Below the pieces are notes generated by a model. The model was not told the DNA's origin and made no database searches. It was given only the letters and a program-made list of their open reading frames with translations. This document shows positions 17,523 through 25,758 of a stretch of DNA of 64,000 nt, in pieces (the stretch's first letter is position 1; each line of letters begins with the position of its first letter). This DNA comes from Caballeronia sp031450805 (GTDB lineage Bacteria > Pseudomonadota > Gammaproteobacteria > Burkholderiales > Burkholderiaceae), in assembly GCF_031450805.1 (NCBI RefSeq), contig NZ_JARTVY010000004.1, forward strand, positions 186,001 to 250,000, in the 5' to 3' direction. The translations under genes were made by a program, and so were the position numbers.

Positions 17523-18317
17523 ATGAACGATGCACGAAGCGCTGCTGCCACAGTCGCAATTCATTCGGTTCCTTCGGGCTGTGCGGGGTGCAAGACGGAC
17601 CCGGATTCACAACTGGCGCTGGCATTCGCTTTCCAGCCGATTGTCGATTTCGCAGCGGGCGCGGCCTACGCCCACGAAGCACTGGTGCGCGGACCGCAAG
17701 GCGAGCCGGCCGGTACGGTGCTGAGCAGGGTGAGCGATGCAAACCGCTATCACTTCGATCAGCGTTGCCGTACGACGGCCATTCAGCAGGCCGCGCAGCT
17801 CGGACTTCAGGGCTTTCTCTCGATCAACTTCATGCCCAATGCGGTGTATCGGCCGGAAGCGTGCATTCGCAGTACGTTCGAGGCGGCAGAGAAACATGGC
17901 TTTCCGATCGAGCGAATCATCTTCGAGACGGTGGAAGGCGAGGACATCATCAGCCGCCCGCATCTCGTCGATATATTCCGTGCCTATAAGCGCTTCGGTT
18001 TTCAAACGGCGATCGACGATTTCGGCGCAGGCTATTCCGGCCTCACGCTGCTTGCGGACTTTCAGCCGGACATCATCAAGCTCGACATGGACCTTGTGCG
18101 GGGCATCGATACCGATACGGTGCGGCAGCGCATCGTGTGCGGGGTGCTTGCAATCTGCCGTGATCTCGGCATACGTGTGATCGCCGAGGGCATCGAGACC
18201 AAGGGTGAACGCGACTTCTTCATCGCTAACGACGTCCGGCTTCTGCAGGGCTATTTCTTTGCGAAGCCCGCGTTTGCGGCGGTGCCGTCGTTGAATGCGT
18301 CTTCGTTCGCCGCCTGA
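17523..18317 (+). CDS. EAL domain c-di-GMP phosphodiesterase
   Basis: 264 aa, mostly one EAL domain. Motifs present: AHEALVRG (EAL), SINFMPNA, IIFETVEGED, TAIDDFGAGYSG, IIKLDMDL, AEGIET and LQGYFFAKP, which is the usual set for an active enzyme hydrolysing c-di-GMP. The N-terminus has SGCAGCKTD, a Cys-x-x-Cys not part of the domain. No sensory domain or membrane segment. A lone receiver gene follows 84 bases downstream and may work with it. Confidence 0.93.
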   Translation: MNDARSAAATVAIHSVPSGCAGCKTDPDSQLALAFAFQPIVDFAAGAAYAHEALVRGPQGEPAGTVLSRVSDANRYHFDQRCRTTAIQQAAQLGLQGFLSINFMPNAVYRPEACIRSTFEAAEKHGFPIERIIFETVEGEDIISRPHLVDIFRAYKRFGFQTAIDDFGAGYSGLTLLADFQPDIIKLDMDLVRGIDTDTVRQRIVCGVLAICRDLGIRVIAEGIETKGERDFFIANDVRLLQGYFFAKPAFAAVPSLNASSFAA

Positions 18318-18401
18318 GCGTGGCTCGGTTTTTGCGTGGCGAGGGAGGCGAAAGCAAGGCCCTCGCTTGCAGAGGGAATCAACGCTTCCGGATGACCGAT
18401 C

Positions 18402-18746
18402 ATGCTCGTCCTGTTTGTAGAAGATGACGTCCGACTTTGCGATGCATTCAGAGACCTTGCGGTATCGCTGGGACATGTCGCGCACGTCGCCTACGACGGC
18501 CATCAGGCGATGCTTCTGGCTGCGGCCAATAGCTACGACACGATCTTTCTCGACCTCAACCTGCCCGATGTGGATGGCCGCGATCTGTGCCGGCGTTTGC
18601 GCGCCGCGGGGCCGAGCAAGCTCGCGTGCGTCGTTGCAGTCACCGGCGATGACCGGCACCAGAACGAAGTACAAGAGCACTTCGACGGGTTTTTCCTCAA
18701 GCCCTTCACCGCCGACGGGTTCAGAGCGGTGCTTAACGCCTGCTAG
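18402..18746 (+). CDS. Single-domain response regulator
   Basis: 114 aa receiver with acidic pocket FVEDDVRL, phosphoacceptor Asp in IFLDLNLPDVDG, VTGDD (Thr) and FLKPF (Lys). There is no output domain, so it works through protein interaction or as a phosphate relay. It could pair with the orphan kinase at 2016, or act with the EAL protein just upstream; neither is shown by sequence. Confidence 0.92.
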   Translation: MLVLFVEDDVRLCDAFRDLAVSLGHVAHVAYDGHQAMLLAAANSYDTIFLDLNLPDVDGRDLCRRLRAAGPSKLACVVAVTGDDRHQNEVQEHFDGFFLKPFTADGFRAVLNAC

Positions 18747-18774
18747 GCGCTAAGCGACCTTCGCCGAGAACAAG

Positions 18775-19032
18775 CTAAAGGTCCTGGTCTTCCGCAGCCT
18801 TGCGCGCGCGACGTTCTTCGTTTGCACGGCGCGCACGCAAGCGCTGACGCGAGAGTTGCGTGATCACCTCGCCGGTGCTTGCGCCGGCCGGAATCTCATT
18901 GCGTATGACTTTCGCCACCATCGGCAAGCCCATGCGCTGTCTTCGTAGCGCACGGGCGATGGCGGTACGGCATGTTTGTCCGTGACAGTCCCATTCGTCG
19001 CGGATTCTTTCGCAGTAGGGGCACTTTTCCAT
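18775..19032 (-). CDS. Small Cys-motif protein, 85 aa
   Basis: Starts MEKCPYCERIRDEWDCHGQTC: four Cys that could bind zinc. The remainder is highly basic (RQRLRARRANEERRARK), suggesting nucleic-acid contact. Convergent with the receiver gene. Function unknown; the zinc reading is inference. Confidence 0.65.
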   Translation of the reverse strand: MEKCPYCERIRDEWDCHGQTCRTAIARALRRQRMGLPMVAKVIRNEIPAGASTGEVITQLSRQRLRARRANEERRARKAAEDQDL

Positions 19033-19081
19033 TCATCCAGTTTACTGCGAACGCGGGGCGTGCGCCCGCGCGCTCTGCCGA

Positions 19082-20152
19082 TCAACCGATCGAGGGGCTC
19101 GGCCGGCGCGCCCGCTGTCGATGATCGAGACTGCGTCGCAAGACTTTCTTGACGAGCCCTTTGAGGAAGTGAACCGAGCGGTCTGCGCGCACGTTGAGAT
19201 CGAATGGCTTTAGCCCGACGATTTCACGCCCGCTGCGCCCAGTGAGTTTCGCCCGCGTATTGCGATGCATCTCCGCCATCTGCGACAGCGTTTGCGACGC
19301 TTGCTTGAACGACGCCCGGTCGACTCGCGCACACACATGACAGGCGCGCTCGAATACCTTGTCGAAGACAGTCAGCCAGAAATCGTCCCTGTCGCCGCCA
19401 TTGCAGCGTGCGAGCGCTTCCTGACCGTTGATGCACAGGTCACGCATATCGCGTAGCGTCGCTTTCTGGGTGATGCTGCCGAAACGGCGCCGATAGCCAA
19501 TCAGTGGCTCGCTCACGCGGTAATAGCGGCTCGCGCGCAGATACATCGACGGAATGACCGCCATATCCTCGTAATGTCTGCCCACAGGAAATTGCGTCTC
19601 GCGGAAAAACTCAGTGCGATAGACCCGTGCCCACGCAAACGTATGGAATGTATTGGCAAAGTCCCTTAGCGCGTGATGATCCATCCGGTGAGCACCGCTC
19701 TTGCCCGCGCTCACGAGTTCGAGGTCGTCGAGATGGCGTCCATCGTCGTCGATGATCTTGACGTTGTATTCCAGGATGTCGTATTGACCTTCGGCGAGGC
19801 GCGGGATGACCGCTTGCGTGAAGCCATCGAGATAGATGTCGTCGCCGTCGAGGAAGCCGACATAGGGCGTACGCACTGCCGCGAGTCCCGTATTGCGGGC
19901 CGCACTCAGGCCGCCGTTCTTTTGCCTGATGACTTCGATATGCACGCCGCCGTCGCGTGCGGCCACGGCCTGCGCCGCCGCGTGAGTCTCGTCGGTAGAG
20001 CCGTCGTCGACAACGATGATTTTCATCGCATCGATATGAGGTTGAGAGAGAAGGGACGTGAGTGCTTCCTCGATATATCCCTCGATGTTATAGGCAGCCA
20101 CCACGATGGTCAGCAGCGGTTTCGCTTCGCGCACAGACTCATGCAAAGACAT
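19082..20152 (-). CDS. Family 2 glycosyltransferase
   Basis: 356 aa. GT-A fold motifs: LLTIVVAAYNIEGYIEEAL at the N-terminus, IIVVDDGSTDETH, GGLSAARNTGL and GFLDGDDIYLDG (the DxD-type metal site). No membrane segment. Likely transfers a sugar to a polysaccharide or other acceptor; donor and acceptor unknown. No other surface-polysaccharide gene is adjacent. Start at MSLHESVREA is favoured over the more upstream in-frame ATG. Confidence 0.9.
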   Translation of the reverse strand: MSLHESVREAKPLLTIVVAAYNIEGYIEEALTSLLSQPHIDAMKIIVVDDGSTDETHAAAQAVAARDGGVHIEVIRQKNGGLSAARNTGLAAVRTPYVGFLDGDDIYLDGFTQAVIPRLAEGQYDILEYNVKIIDDDGRHLDDLELVSAGKSGAHRMDHHALRDFANTFHTFAWARVYRTEFFRETQFPVGRHYEDMAVIPSMYLRASRYYRVSEPLIGYRRRFGSITQKATLRDMRDLCINGQEALARCNGGDRDDFWLTVFDKVFERACHVCARVDRASFKQASQTLSQMAEMHRNTRAKLTGRSGREIVGLKPFDLNVRADRSVHFLKGLVKKVLRRSLDHRQRARRPSPSIG

Positions 20153-20650
20153 ATGGACGCTCCGTCGACGTAGGTTTGAAGGGTGCGCCATTCGTTTGAC
20201 GCAGTGGCGCGCAAAGGCATGCGCGCCCCGGTACGAGTGCTGGTCGATGTTCTTATGATTTTTTCGGCGGGCCCGTTCGCCGTGTCAGGCACGACGGAAG
20301 GGCTACGTTGAGCCGCTTATGAGGCATTCATGCCCCGATGTGATGCACAGAATTTGATTAGAGGAACGCAGTAGATCAGCATGCTCGAGGCAGGTTCCCT
20401 CAAGCCTGACTTAGTCCGTTCGATGCTTGCCGGTGACGTATGGATCGGCAAGAAGAGTGTCGCTCGCCGCATCCTTGAACATACGAATTACATTCGATGC
20501 GTTGTCGTCAGTGTTTCAGCAAGACCAATGCCACGCTCGAGCGTCGGCCACTTTCGCAAGGCTGTATTGCCGCAGTATGTCGATGCGTAGCCGGAAAACA
20601 GTTGCGAGCAGCGCCGCAGATTCTTAACACTTCTTTATCGACGTCCGGAA
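20153..20650. other. Intergenic region, no gene supported
   Basis: About 500 bases between the glycosyltransferase start and a decayed chemoreceptor. Short open frames exist on the plus strand (for example 20381-20590), but none has a family signature or good ribosome site. Confidence 0.4.
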
Positions 20651-21096
20651 TCAAACGCGAAACATGCTGACCGCATGTGCGAGCCGCTCGGCATGACCGC
20701 GCAATTCGGCAGTCGATTGCTCCGCTTCGCCCACTAGCGCCGCATTCTGCTGCGTCGCTTCACCGATCTGCACGACCGCGGTGTTGACCTGTTGACCTGG
20801 TCGATACCGCTCGTCTGCTCGCGCGACGCTACGCCGATTTCGCACACGATCGCATTCACACGCGTTACGCCCTCGACGATGCCGCTCATCGTGCTGCTGG
20901 CCTGTTCGGCGATCTTGTAGCCGTGCGAGACCTTTGCGGCCGATTCCGCGATCAGTGCTTCGATCTCCTTCACCGCGCCCGCGCTTCGTTGCGCAAGCGC
21001 GCGCACTTCGGATGCGACCACTGCGAAGCCCTTGCCGTGCTCGCCGGCACGCGCCGCTTCCACCGCTGCATTGAGCGCGATATCGGCGACGCTTGC
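20651..21096 (-). pseudogene. Methyl-accepting chemotaxis protein relic
   Basis: The C-terminal signalling domain of a chemoreceptor is readable: ALNAAVEAARAGEHGKGFA, VVASEVRALAQRSAGAVKEI, then ASREQTSGIDQVN. At that point the frame breaks, and the next frame continues QVNTAVVQIGEATQQNAALV and AERLAHAVSMFRV. The break coincides with an 8-bp tandem duplication (GTTGACCT at 20783-20790 and 20791-20798). The 5' end, including the sensor and membrane segments, is missing beyond about 21096. The product cannot function as a receptor. Confidence 0.85.
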
Positions 21097-21224
21097 CGAG
21101 CGCAGAAAACGATTAACGCAGCTGGCCTCACGGGGCGGGATCTCCGCAACTCGATCCAGCACAGGCGTTAGCGGAATGTAGGGAAAATCCTAGGCTGCCG
21201 CGCAGCAGGTAACGGCTATATCCT

Positions 21225-21243
21225 TTGGAAAAACGTTTTCCAA
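21225..21243. promoter_or_regulatory. LacI-type operator before ExuT-like gene
   Basis: TTGGAAAAACGTTTTCCAA: near-perfect inverted repeat around a central CG, the usual form of LacI/GalR operators. It lies 113 bases before the transporter start and shares AAAACGTTTT with the site at 23823. Probably bound by the LacI protein encoded at 22676. Confidence 0.7.
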
Positions 21244-21356
21244 AAACTCTGGTGGCGCGCGCATTGTTCTGCCCGACGCCACGCCCACGGCGCTCGTCGC
21301 GGTCCGTGAAACAAGACACGCGGTCCGACGAGCGCCGCCGCGTACCGGAGACTTTC

Positions 21357-22646
21357 ATGCAAACAGCCGTCGTCGGCGTTGCACGCGCCGCGAGCCGTTA
21401 CCGCTGGACCGTGTGTGCGTTGCTCTTCTTTGCGACCGTCATCAACTACATGGACCGGCAGATCCTCGGTCTGCTCGCGCCGGTCCTTCAGCACGACATC
21501 GGGTGGACGCAGGTTCAGTACGGCCGCATCGTGATCGCTTTTTCGGCGTTCTATGCGATCGGCCTGCTGTGCTTCGGCCGCATCGTCGACTGGCTCGGCA
21601 CCCGCATCTCCTACGCACTGGCGATGTTCGTGTGGAGCGTCGCCGCGATGCTGCACGCGGCAGTAGGCTCGGTGATGGGCTTCGCGATGGTCCGCGCGCT
21701 GCTCGGCATCGGCGAGGGCGGCAACTTCCCGGCGGCGATCAAGACGACGGCGGAGTGGTTCCCGCGCCGCGAACGCGCGCTCGCAACTGGCATCTTTAAT
21801 TCAGGCGCGAACATCGGCGCAGTGTTCGCACCGGCAATCATCCCGGCGCTCGCGGTCGCTTTCGGCTGGCGCGCGGCGTTCGTGATCATCGGTGCAATCG
21901 GCATCGTCTGGCTCGCGGTATGGTTCCTCATGTATCGCGAGCCGGACGGCAGCGCGCATGACGACGACCTCGCGCTCGAAAGCGACGAAGCCGCCGCCGC
22001 GGATGCCGCCAATGCCAGGGCGGGCGCGCCAGGCTTCGGCGTGCTCATCCGCAAGCGCGAGACGTGGGCCTTCATCGTCGGCAAGTTCCTGACGGACCCG
22101 GTGTGGTGGTTCTACCTGTTCTGGCTGCCGAAGTGGCTGAACGAATCGCGCGGCATGGACATGCAGCACATCGGCCTGCCGCTCGTCGTGATCTACGCGA
22201 TCACCACGGTCGGAAGCATCGGCGGGGGATGGATCTCATCAGCTCTGTTGCGCTCGGGCTGGAGCGTGAACCGTGCACGCAAGACGGCGATGCTCATCTG
22301 TGCATGCTGTGTTTTGCCGATTGCATTCGTTTCGCAAGTTCACGATCTCTGGGCGGCGGTGGCCATCGTCGGACTCGCAGCGGCGGCGCATCAGGGCTGG
22401 TCTGCGAATCTCTTCACGACGGCATCCGACCTCTTCCCGAAGCGCGCGGTCGGTGCGGTCGTCGGTATCGGCGGCATGGCCGGCTCGATCGGCGGCGTTC
22501 TGTTCTCCGAAGTAATCGGGCAGGTCCTGCAACGCACGGGTCAGTACTGGGCGCTCTTCGCAATCGGCGCACTCGCGTATCTGGTGGCGTTCGGCGTGAT
22601 GCACCTGCTCACGCCGAAGATGGCGCCCGCGAAGCTCGACGCCTGA
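21357..22646 (+). CDS. MFS hexuronate transporter, ExuT-like
   Basis: 429 aa with about 12 membrane segments. VINYMDRQILGLLAP near residue 30 and the GIGEGGNFPAAIKTTAEWF loop near 120 are typical of the anion:cation symporter family that includes ExuT. With uronate dehydrogenase and a lactonase nearby, D-galacturonate/D-glucuronate is the likely cargo (inference). Start at 21357 follows GGAG; the frame opens earlier at 21225 through the operator, which argues against an earlier start. Convergent with the LacI gene. Confidence 0.88.
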   Translation: MQTAVVGVARAASRYRWTVCALLFFATVINYMDRQILGLLAPVLQHDIGWTQVQYGRIVIAFSAFYAIGLLCFGRIVDWLGTRISYALAMFVWSVAAMLHAAVGSVMGFAMVRALLGIGEGGNFPAAIKTTAEWFPRRERALATGIFNSGANIGAVFAPAIIPALAVAFGWRAAFVIIGAIGIVWLAVWFLMYREPDGSAHDDDLALESDEAAAADAANARAGAPGFGVLIRKRETWAFIVGKFLTDPVWWFYLFWLPKWLNESRGMDMQHIGLPLVVIYAITTVGSIGGGWISSALLRSGWSVNRARKTAMLICACCVLPIAFVSQVHDLWAAVAIVGLAAAAHQGWSANLFTTASDLFPKRAVGAVVGIGGMAGSIGGVLFSEVIGQVLQRTGQYWALFAIGALAYLVAFGVMHLLTPKMAPAKLDA

Positions 22647-22675
22647 TTGCGCTCATCGACATCATGCGCCGCGAT

Positions 22676-23686
22676 CTACGCACTCGCCGTCCGGCCCGCA
22701 GCAGAAGCGGTCGACTCGCGCACGATCAGGCGCGGCTCGAACATGGAATTGCCGGGGTCCGGATGACCGGCGAGTGCGTCGATGAGCTTCTGCATGGCGA
22801 GCTCGCCCATCTTCTCGCTCTGAATGTCGATGGTGGTAAGGCCGGGGGCGGCGTACGCGCCGTAAGGCACGTTGTCGATGCCCGTCACCGACACGTCCTG
22901 CGGCACGCGGATGCCGAGCGTCGCCGCTTCTTTCATGAAGCCGAGCGCGATCAGATCGTTGTAGCAGATCACCGCCTGGGGACGTTTCGGTCCGAGCATG
23001 ACGCGCGAGCAGGCGTGTTCGCCGGCAAGGGCGGTCGGCGCGTGCGCGTCGTGAACGTCCAGTTCGAGGCCGGCTTCTTCGAGACATTCGCGCACCCCGC
23101 GAATGCGTTCGTCGTTGATACGCGCCTGGCCGAAGCCGAGGTAGGCAATATGCCGATGCCCGAGGTTGAGCAGATGACGCGCGAGCATGTGCGACGCAAG
23201 GCGATTGTCGATGCCGACGCTCGGAATCGGCAGCGCCTCGGCATTGCGCAGCAGCACGACGGGCTTGTCGAGATCGAGCATCCAGCGCGCTTCGTCATCG
23301 GGCAGGCGGGAGCTGACGATCAGGCCGTCCACGCGCTGCGAGAGCGCTTCGATCAACGGCCGCTCGCGCGCCTGCTGTTCGTCGATATCGACCAGCAGCA
23401 GCGTGTAGTCGTGCCGCAGCGCAATGCGGTTGGCGCCCTTCACGACATTGGTGAAATGCGGATTGCTGATGTCGAGGATCGTGAGTCCGATGGTGCGCGT
23501 GCGGCCCGTGATCATCGAACGCGCCAGCGGATTCGAGCGGTAACCGAGCGTTGCGATGGCCTCCTTCAGTCGCGCTTCGACCGGCGCCGAAAACCGCTGC
23601 GCGCCGTTGATGTACTTGGACACCGTCGCGACGGAAACGCCCGCTGCTGCGGCGACGTCGCGAATGGTCGGAGACATTTTCTTCAT
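22676..23686 (-). CDS. LacI-family repressor of hexuronate genes
   Basis: 336 aa. N-terminal HTH TIRDVAAAAGVSVATVSKYI with the hinge helix NPLARSMITGRT, then a periplasmic-binding-protein-like effector domain (TIGLTILDISNPHFTNVVKG ... VTGIDNVPYGAYA). It sits between the transporter and the uronate dehydrogenase operon, and related palindromes lie before each of these and before its own start. It should repress them until an inducer (uronate or its lactone) binds. The inducer is inference. Confidence 0.9.
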   Translation of the reverse strand: MKKMSPTIRDVAAAAGVSVATVSKYINGAQRFSAPVEARLKEAIATLGYRSNPLARSMITGRTRTIGLTILDISNPHFTNVVKGANRIALRHDYTLLLVDIDEQQARERPLIEALSQRVDGLIVSSRLPDDEARWMLDLDKPVVLLRNAEALPIPSVGIDNRLASHMLARHLLNLGHRHIAYLGFGQARINDERIRGVRECLEEAGLELDVHDAHAPTALAGEHACSRVMLGPKRPQAVICYNDLIALGFMKEAATLGIRVPQDVSVTGIDNVPYGAYAAPGLTTIDIQSEKMGELAMQKLIDALAGHPDPGNSMFEPRLIVRESTASAAGRTASA

Positions 23687-23688
23687 TG

Positions 23689-23703
23689 AGGTAACGTTTT
23701 CTC
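23689..23703. promoter_or_regulatory. Imperfect operator before LacI gene
   Basis: AGGTAACGTTTTCTC: the right half (ACGTTTTC) matches the other two sites exactly, the left half is degenerate. It abuts the repressor start, fitting autoregulation. Confidence 0.5.
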
Positions 23704-23822
23704 AGGCTTTTCCAAGATTTTCGGATTGTCGCAGAAAACGACGCGGGAAAATTGTTTTTTGCAAGCGGCATGCAGCCGGCCGAATGCCGATTGACGACGG
23801 CGCGTGCAGATCGCTATAGTGC

Positions 23823-23836
23823 GGAAAACGTTTTAC
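23823..23836. promoter_or_regulatory. LacI-type operator before uronate dehydrogenase
   Basis: GGAAAACGTTTTAC with the perfect palindromic core AAAACGTTTT at 23825-23834, 35 bases before the udh start. This is the same core as at 21230-21239. Confidence 0.7.
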
Positions 23837-23870
23837 TTCATTCGGCTTTAGACGCACTAGAGAGGATTCA

Positions 23871-24701
23871 ATGACCCAGTCAAGCGCTGCAGGCAAGCCG
23901 TTCAAGCGCCTGCTTCTGACCGGCGCCGCCGGCAATCTCGGCCGTCAGTTGCGCGGCGCCCTTGCTCAGTGGGCCGACGTGGTGCGGGCGTCGGACATCG
24001 CACCGATCGACGATGCCGCCGCACACGAAGAGGTGAGCGCCGTCGACCTCGCAGACCGCGACGCGGTCATGCGTCTTGTCGAGGGCGTCGATGCGATCGT
24101 GCATCTAGGCGGCATCTCCGTCGAAGCGCCGTTCGACGATCTCATCGAGGCGAACATTCGCGGCACTTACAACATCTATGAAGCGGCCAGGCGTCACGGT
24201 GTGAGGCGCGTCGTGTTCGCCAGCTCCAATCACGCGATCGGCTTTCATCCCGTGACGGAAGTGCTCGACGCGGATGCGGCGCAGCGCCCCGACAGTCTCT
24301 ACGGCGTGACGAAGTGTTTCGGCGAGTCGCTGTCGCGCTATTACTTCGACCGCTTCGGCATCGAGACGGTGTGCCTGCGCATCGGGTCGTCGTTCGAGGA
24401 GCCGAAGAATCCGCGCATGCTCGTGACCTATCTGAGCTACCGCGATTTCATCGAGCTCGTGCGCTGCTCGCTGTTCACGAATCGCGTCGGACATGCGGTG
24501 GTGTACGGGGCGTCGAATAATCCGGTCAAGTGGTGGGACAACAGCAAGGCGGGCTTCCTCGGTTTCAACCCGCAAGATAGTTCGGCCGAATTCAGCGATC
24601 GCTTTCCGGTGCGCGCACCCACGGCTGAACACGATGACCCCGCTCAGCGTTTCCAGGGCGGCGCGTTCGTGCTCAGCGAGCCGATGGAGCGCAGCCGATG
24701 A
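23871..24701 (+). CDS. udh: Uronate dehydrogenase (NAD-dependent)
   Basis: 276 aa extended-SDR protein. Nucleotide loop LLLTGAAGNLGRQLR (G-x-x-G-x-x-G) near residue 15, VVFASSNHAIGF with the catalytic Ser region, and YGVTKCFGE (Y-x-x-x-K). The pattern SSNHAIGF and the late KWWDNSKAGFLGF match bacterial uronate dehydrogenases, which oxidise D-galacturonate or D-glucuronate to the aldarolactone. The next gene, overlapping by 4 bases, encodes a lactonase, which fits the next step. AGAGGA precedes the ATG. Confidence 0.9.
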   Translation: MTQSSAAGKPFKRLLLTGAAGNLGRQLRGALAQWADVVRASDIAPIDDAAAHEEVSAVDLADRDAVMRLVEGVDAIVHLGGISVEAPFDDLIEANIRGTYNIYEAARRHGVRRVVFASSNHAIGFHPVTEVLDADAAQRPDSLYGVTKCFGESLSRYYFDRFGIETVCLRIGSSFEEPKNPRMLVTYLSYRDFIELVRCSLFTNRVGHAVVYGASNNPVKWWDNSKAGFLGFNPQDSSAEFSDRFPVRAPTAEHDDPAQRFQGGAFVLSEPMERSR

Positions 24702-25606
24702 ACAGCGCGCCTCGCGTGGAGCGAGTCGAGGCGGCGGGTCGCGCCGCCGTCGGCGAATGCCCTGTCTGGCATGCAGGAGACCAGGCGTTGTATTGGGTGG
24801 ACATTCCCGCGCGGCGTATCGTGCGGCTGGCAGTCGCCACCGGGCAGCGCAGCGATTGGGAGTTGCCGGAGCAGGTCGCGTGCTTTGCATTCGACGCTGC
24901 AGGTACGCTCGTCGCTGGAATGGAAAGCGGTCTCTTCGCGGTGACGCTGCGAGACGCCGGCGAAGTTCGAGTGGGCAAGCTCGCTGCCCCGCACTTCGAT
25001 GCGTCGGGCATGCGCTTCAACGACGGCCGCTGTGACCGGCAAGGTCGCTTCTGGGCCGGCACGATGGTGCAGGACATGTCGCTGGCCAGCACGGCGGGCG
25101 CGCTGTTTTGCTTCGATGCTGACGGTACGCTTTCGCCTCCGGTCGTCGATGGACTGATCACGCAAAACGGCCTCGCTTTCTCACCGGATGGCGCGACGAT
25201 GTACCTGTCCGATTCACATCCGCAAAAGCGGCTGATCTGGGCCTTCGACTTCGCCACCGACACCGGCACGCCGCATAACCGTCGCGTGTTCGCGGACTTG
25301 CACCATCACGTGGGGCGTCCGGACGGCGCGGCGGTCGACGCGGACGGATGCTACTGGACCTGCGCCAACGATGCCGGTTGCCTCCTGCGCTTCACGCCGG
25401 AAGGCAAGCTGGATCGCACCATCGCGCTGCCCGCGACGAAGCCCTCGATGTGCGCATTCGGCGGGGACGATCTGGCGACGCTCTATGTCACATCGATTCG
25501 CCCAGCCGCCAACGCAACCGACGCCGACGGCTGCGTCTTTGCGCTCAACCCCGGCGTGCAAGGATTACCGGAACCGTGGTACGCCGGAATGTTACCGGTC
25601 GCATAA
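24698..25606 (+). CDS. SMP-30/gluconolactonase-like lactonase
   Basis: 302 aa, six-bladed beta-propeller of the SMP-30/LRE family: GECPVWHAGDQALYWVDIPA (metal-binding Glu), MRFNDGRCDRQGRFWAGTM (Asn/Asp ligands), NGLAFSPDGATMYLSDS and RPDGAAVDADGCYW. It probably opens the galactaro/glucaro-lactone made by the preceding enzyme. The ATGA overlap with udh indicates translational coupling. Cytoplasmic. Confidence 0.9.
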   Translation: MNSAPRVERVEAAGRAAVGECPVWHAGDQALYWVDIPARRIVRLAVATGQRSDWELPEQVACFAFDAAGTLVAGMESGLFAVTLRDAGEVRVGKLAAPHFDASGMRFNDGRCDRQGRFWAGTMVQDMSLASTAGALFCFDADGTLSPPVVDGLITQNGLAFSPDGATMYLSDSHPQKRLIWAFDFATDTGTPHNRRVFADLHHHVGRPDGAAVDADGCYWTCANDAGCLLRFTPEGKLDRTIALPATKPSMCAFGGDDLATLYVTSIRPAANATDADGCVFALNPGVQGLPEPWYAGMLPVA

Positions 25607-25758
25607 ACGCCACGCTGGGGCGGCGGCACTGCCTGAGCGACTGAGTTTTTAACGCGATACAGGCTAAACACCAGTTCTGCAGTGTCTTCTGAAAGAGTAG
25701 GCTGCGCAGGTCGCTTCAAACCGAACGATCTGCCGATTCCCTATTCCAGGAGATATTG

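Noticed and set aside
20381..20590. 69-aa frame in the 20.4-kb gap
   Set aside because: No family signature and no good ribosome site; the region looks noncoding.
22064..23689. 541-aa plus-strand open frame
   Set aside because: Antisense to the LacI gene and overlapping the transporter's 3' end; no protein features.
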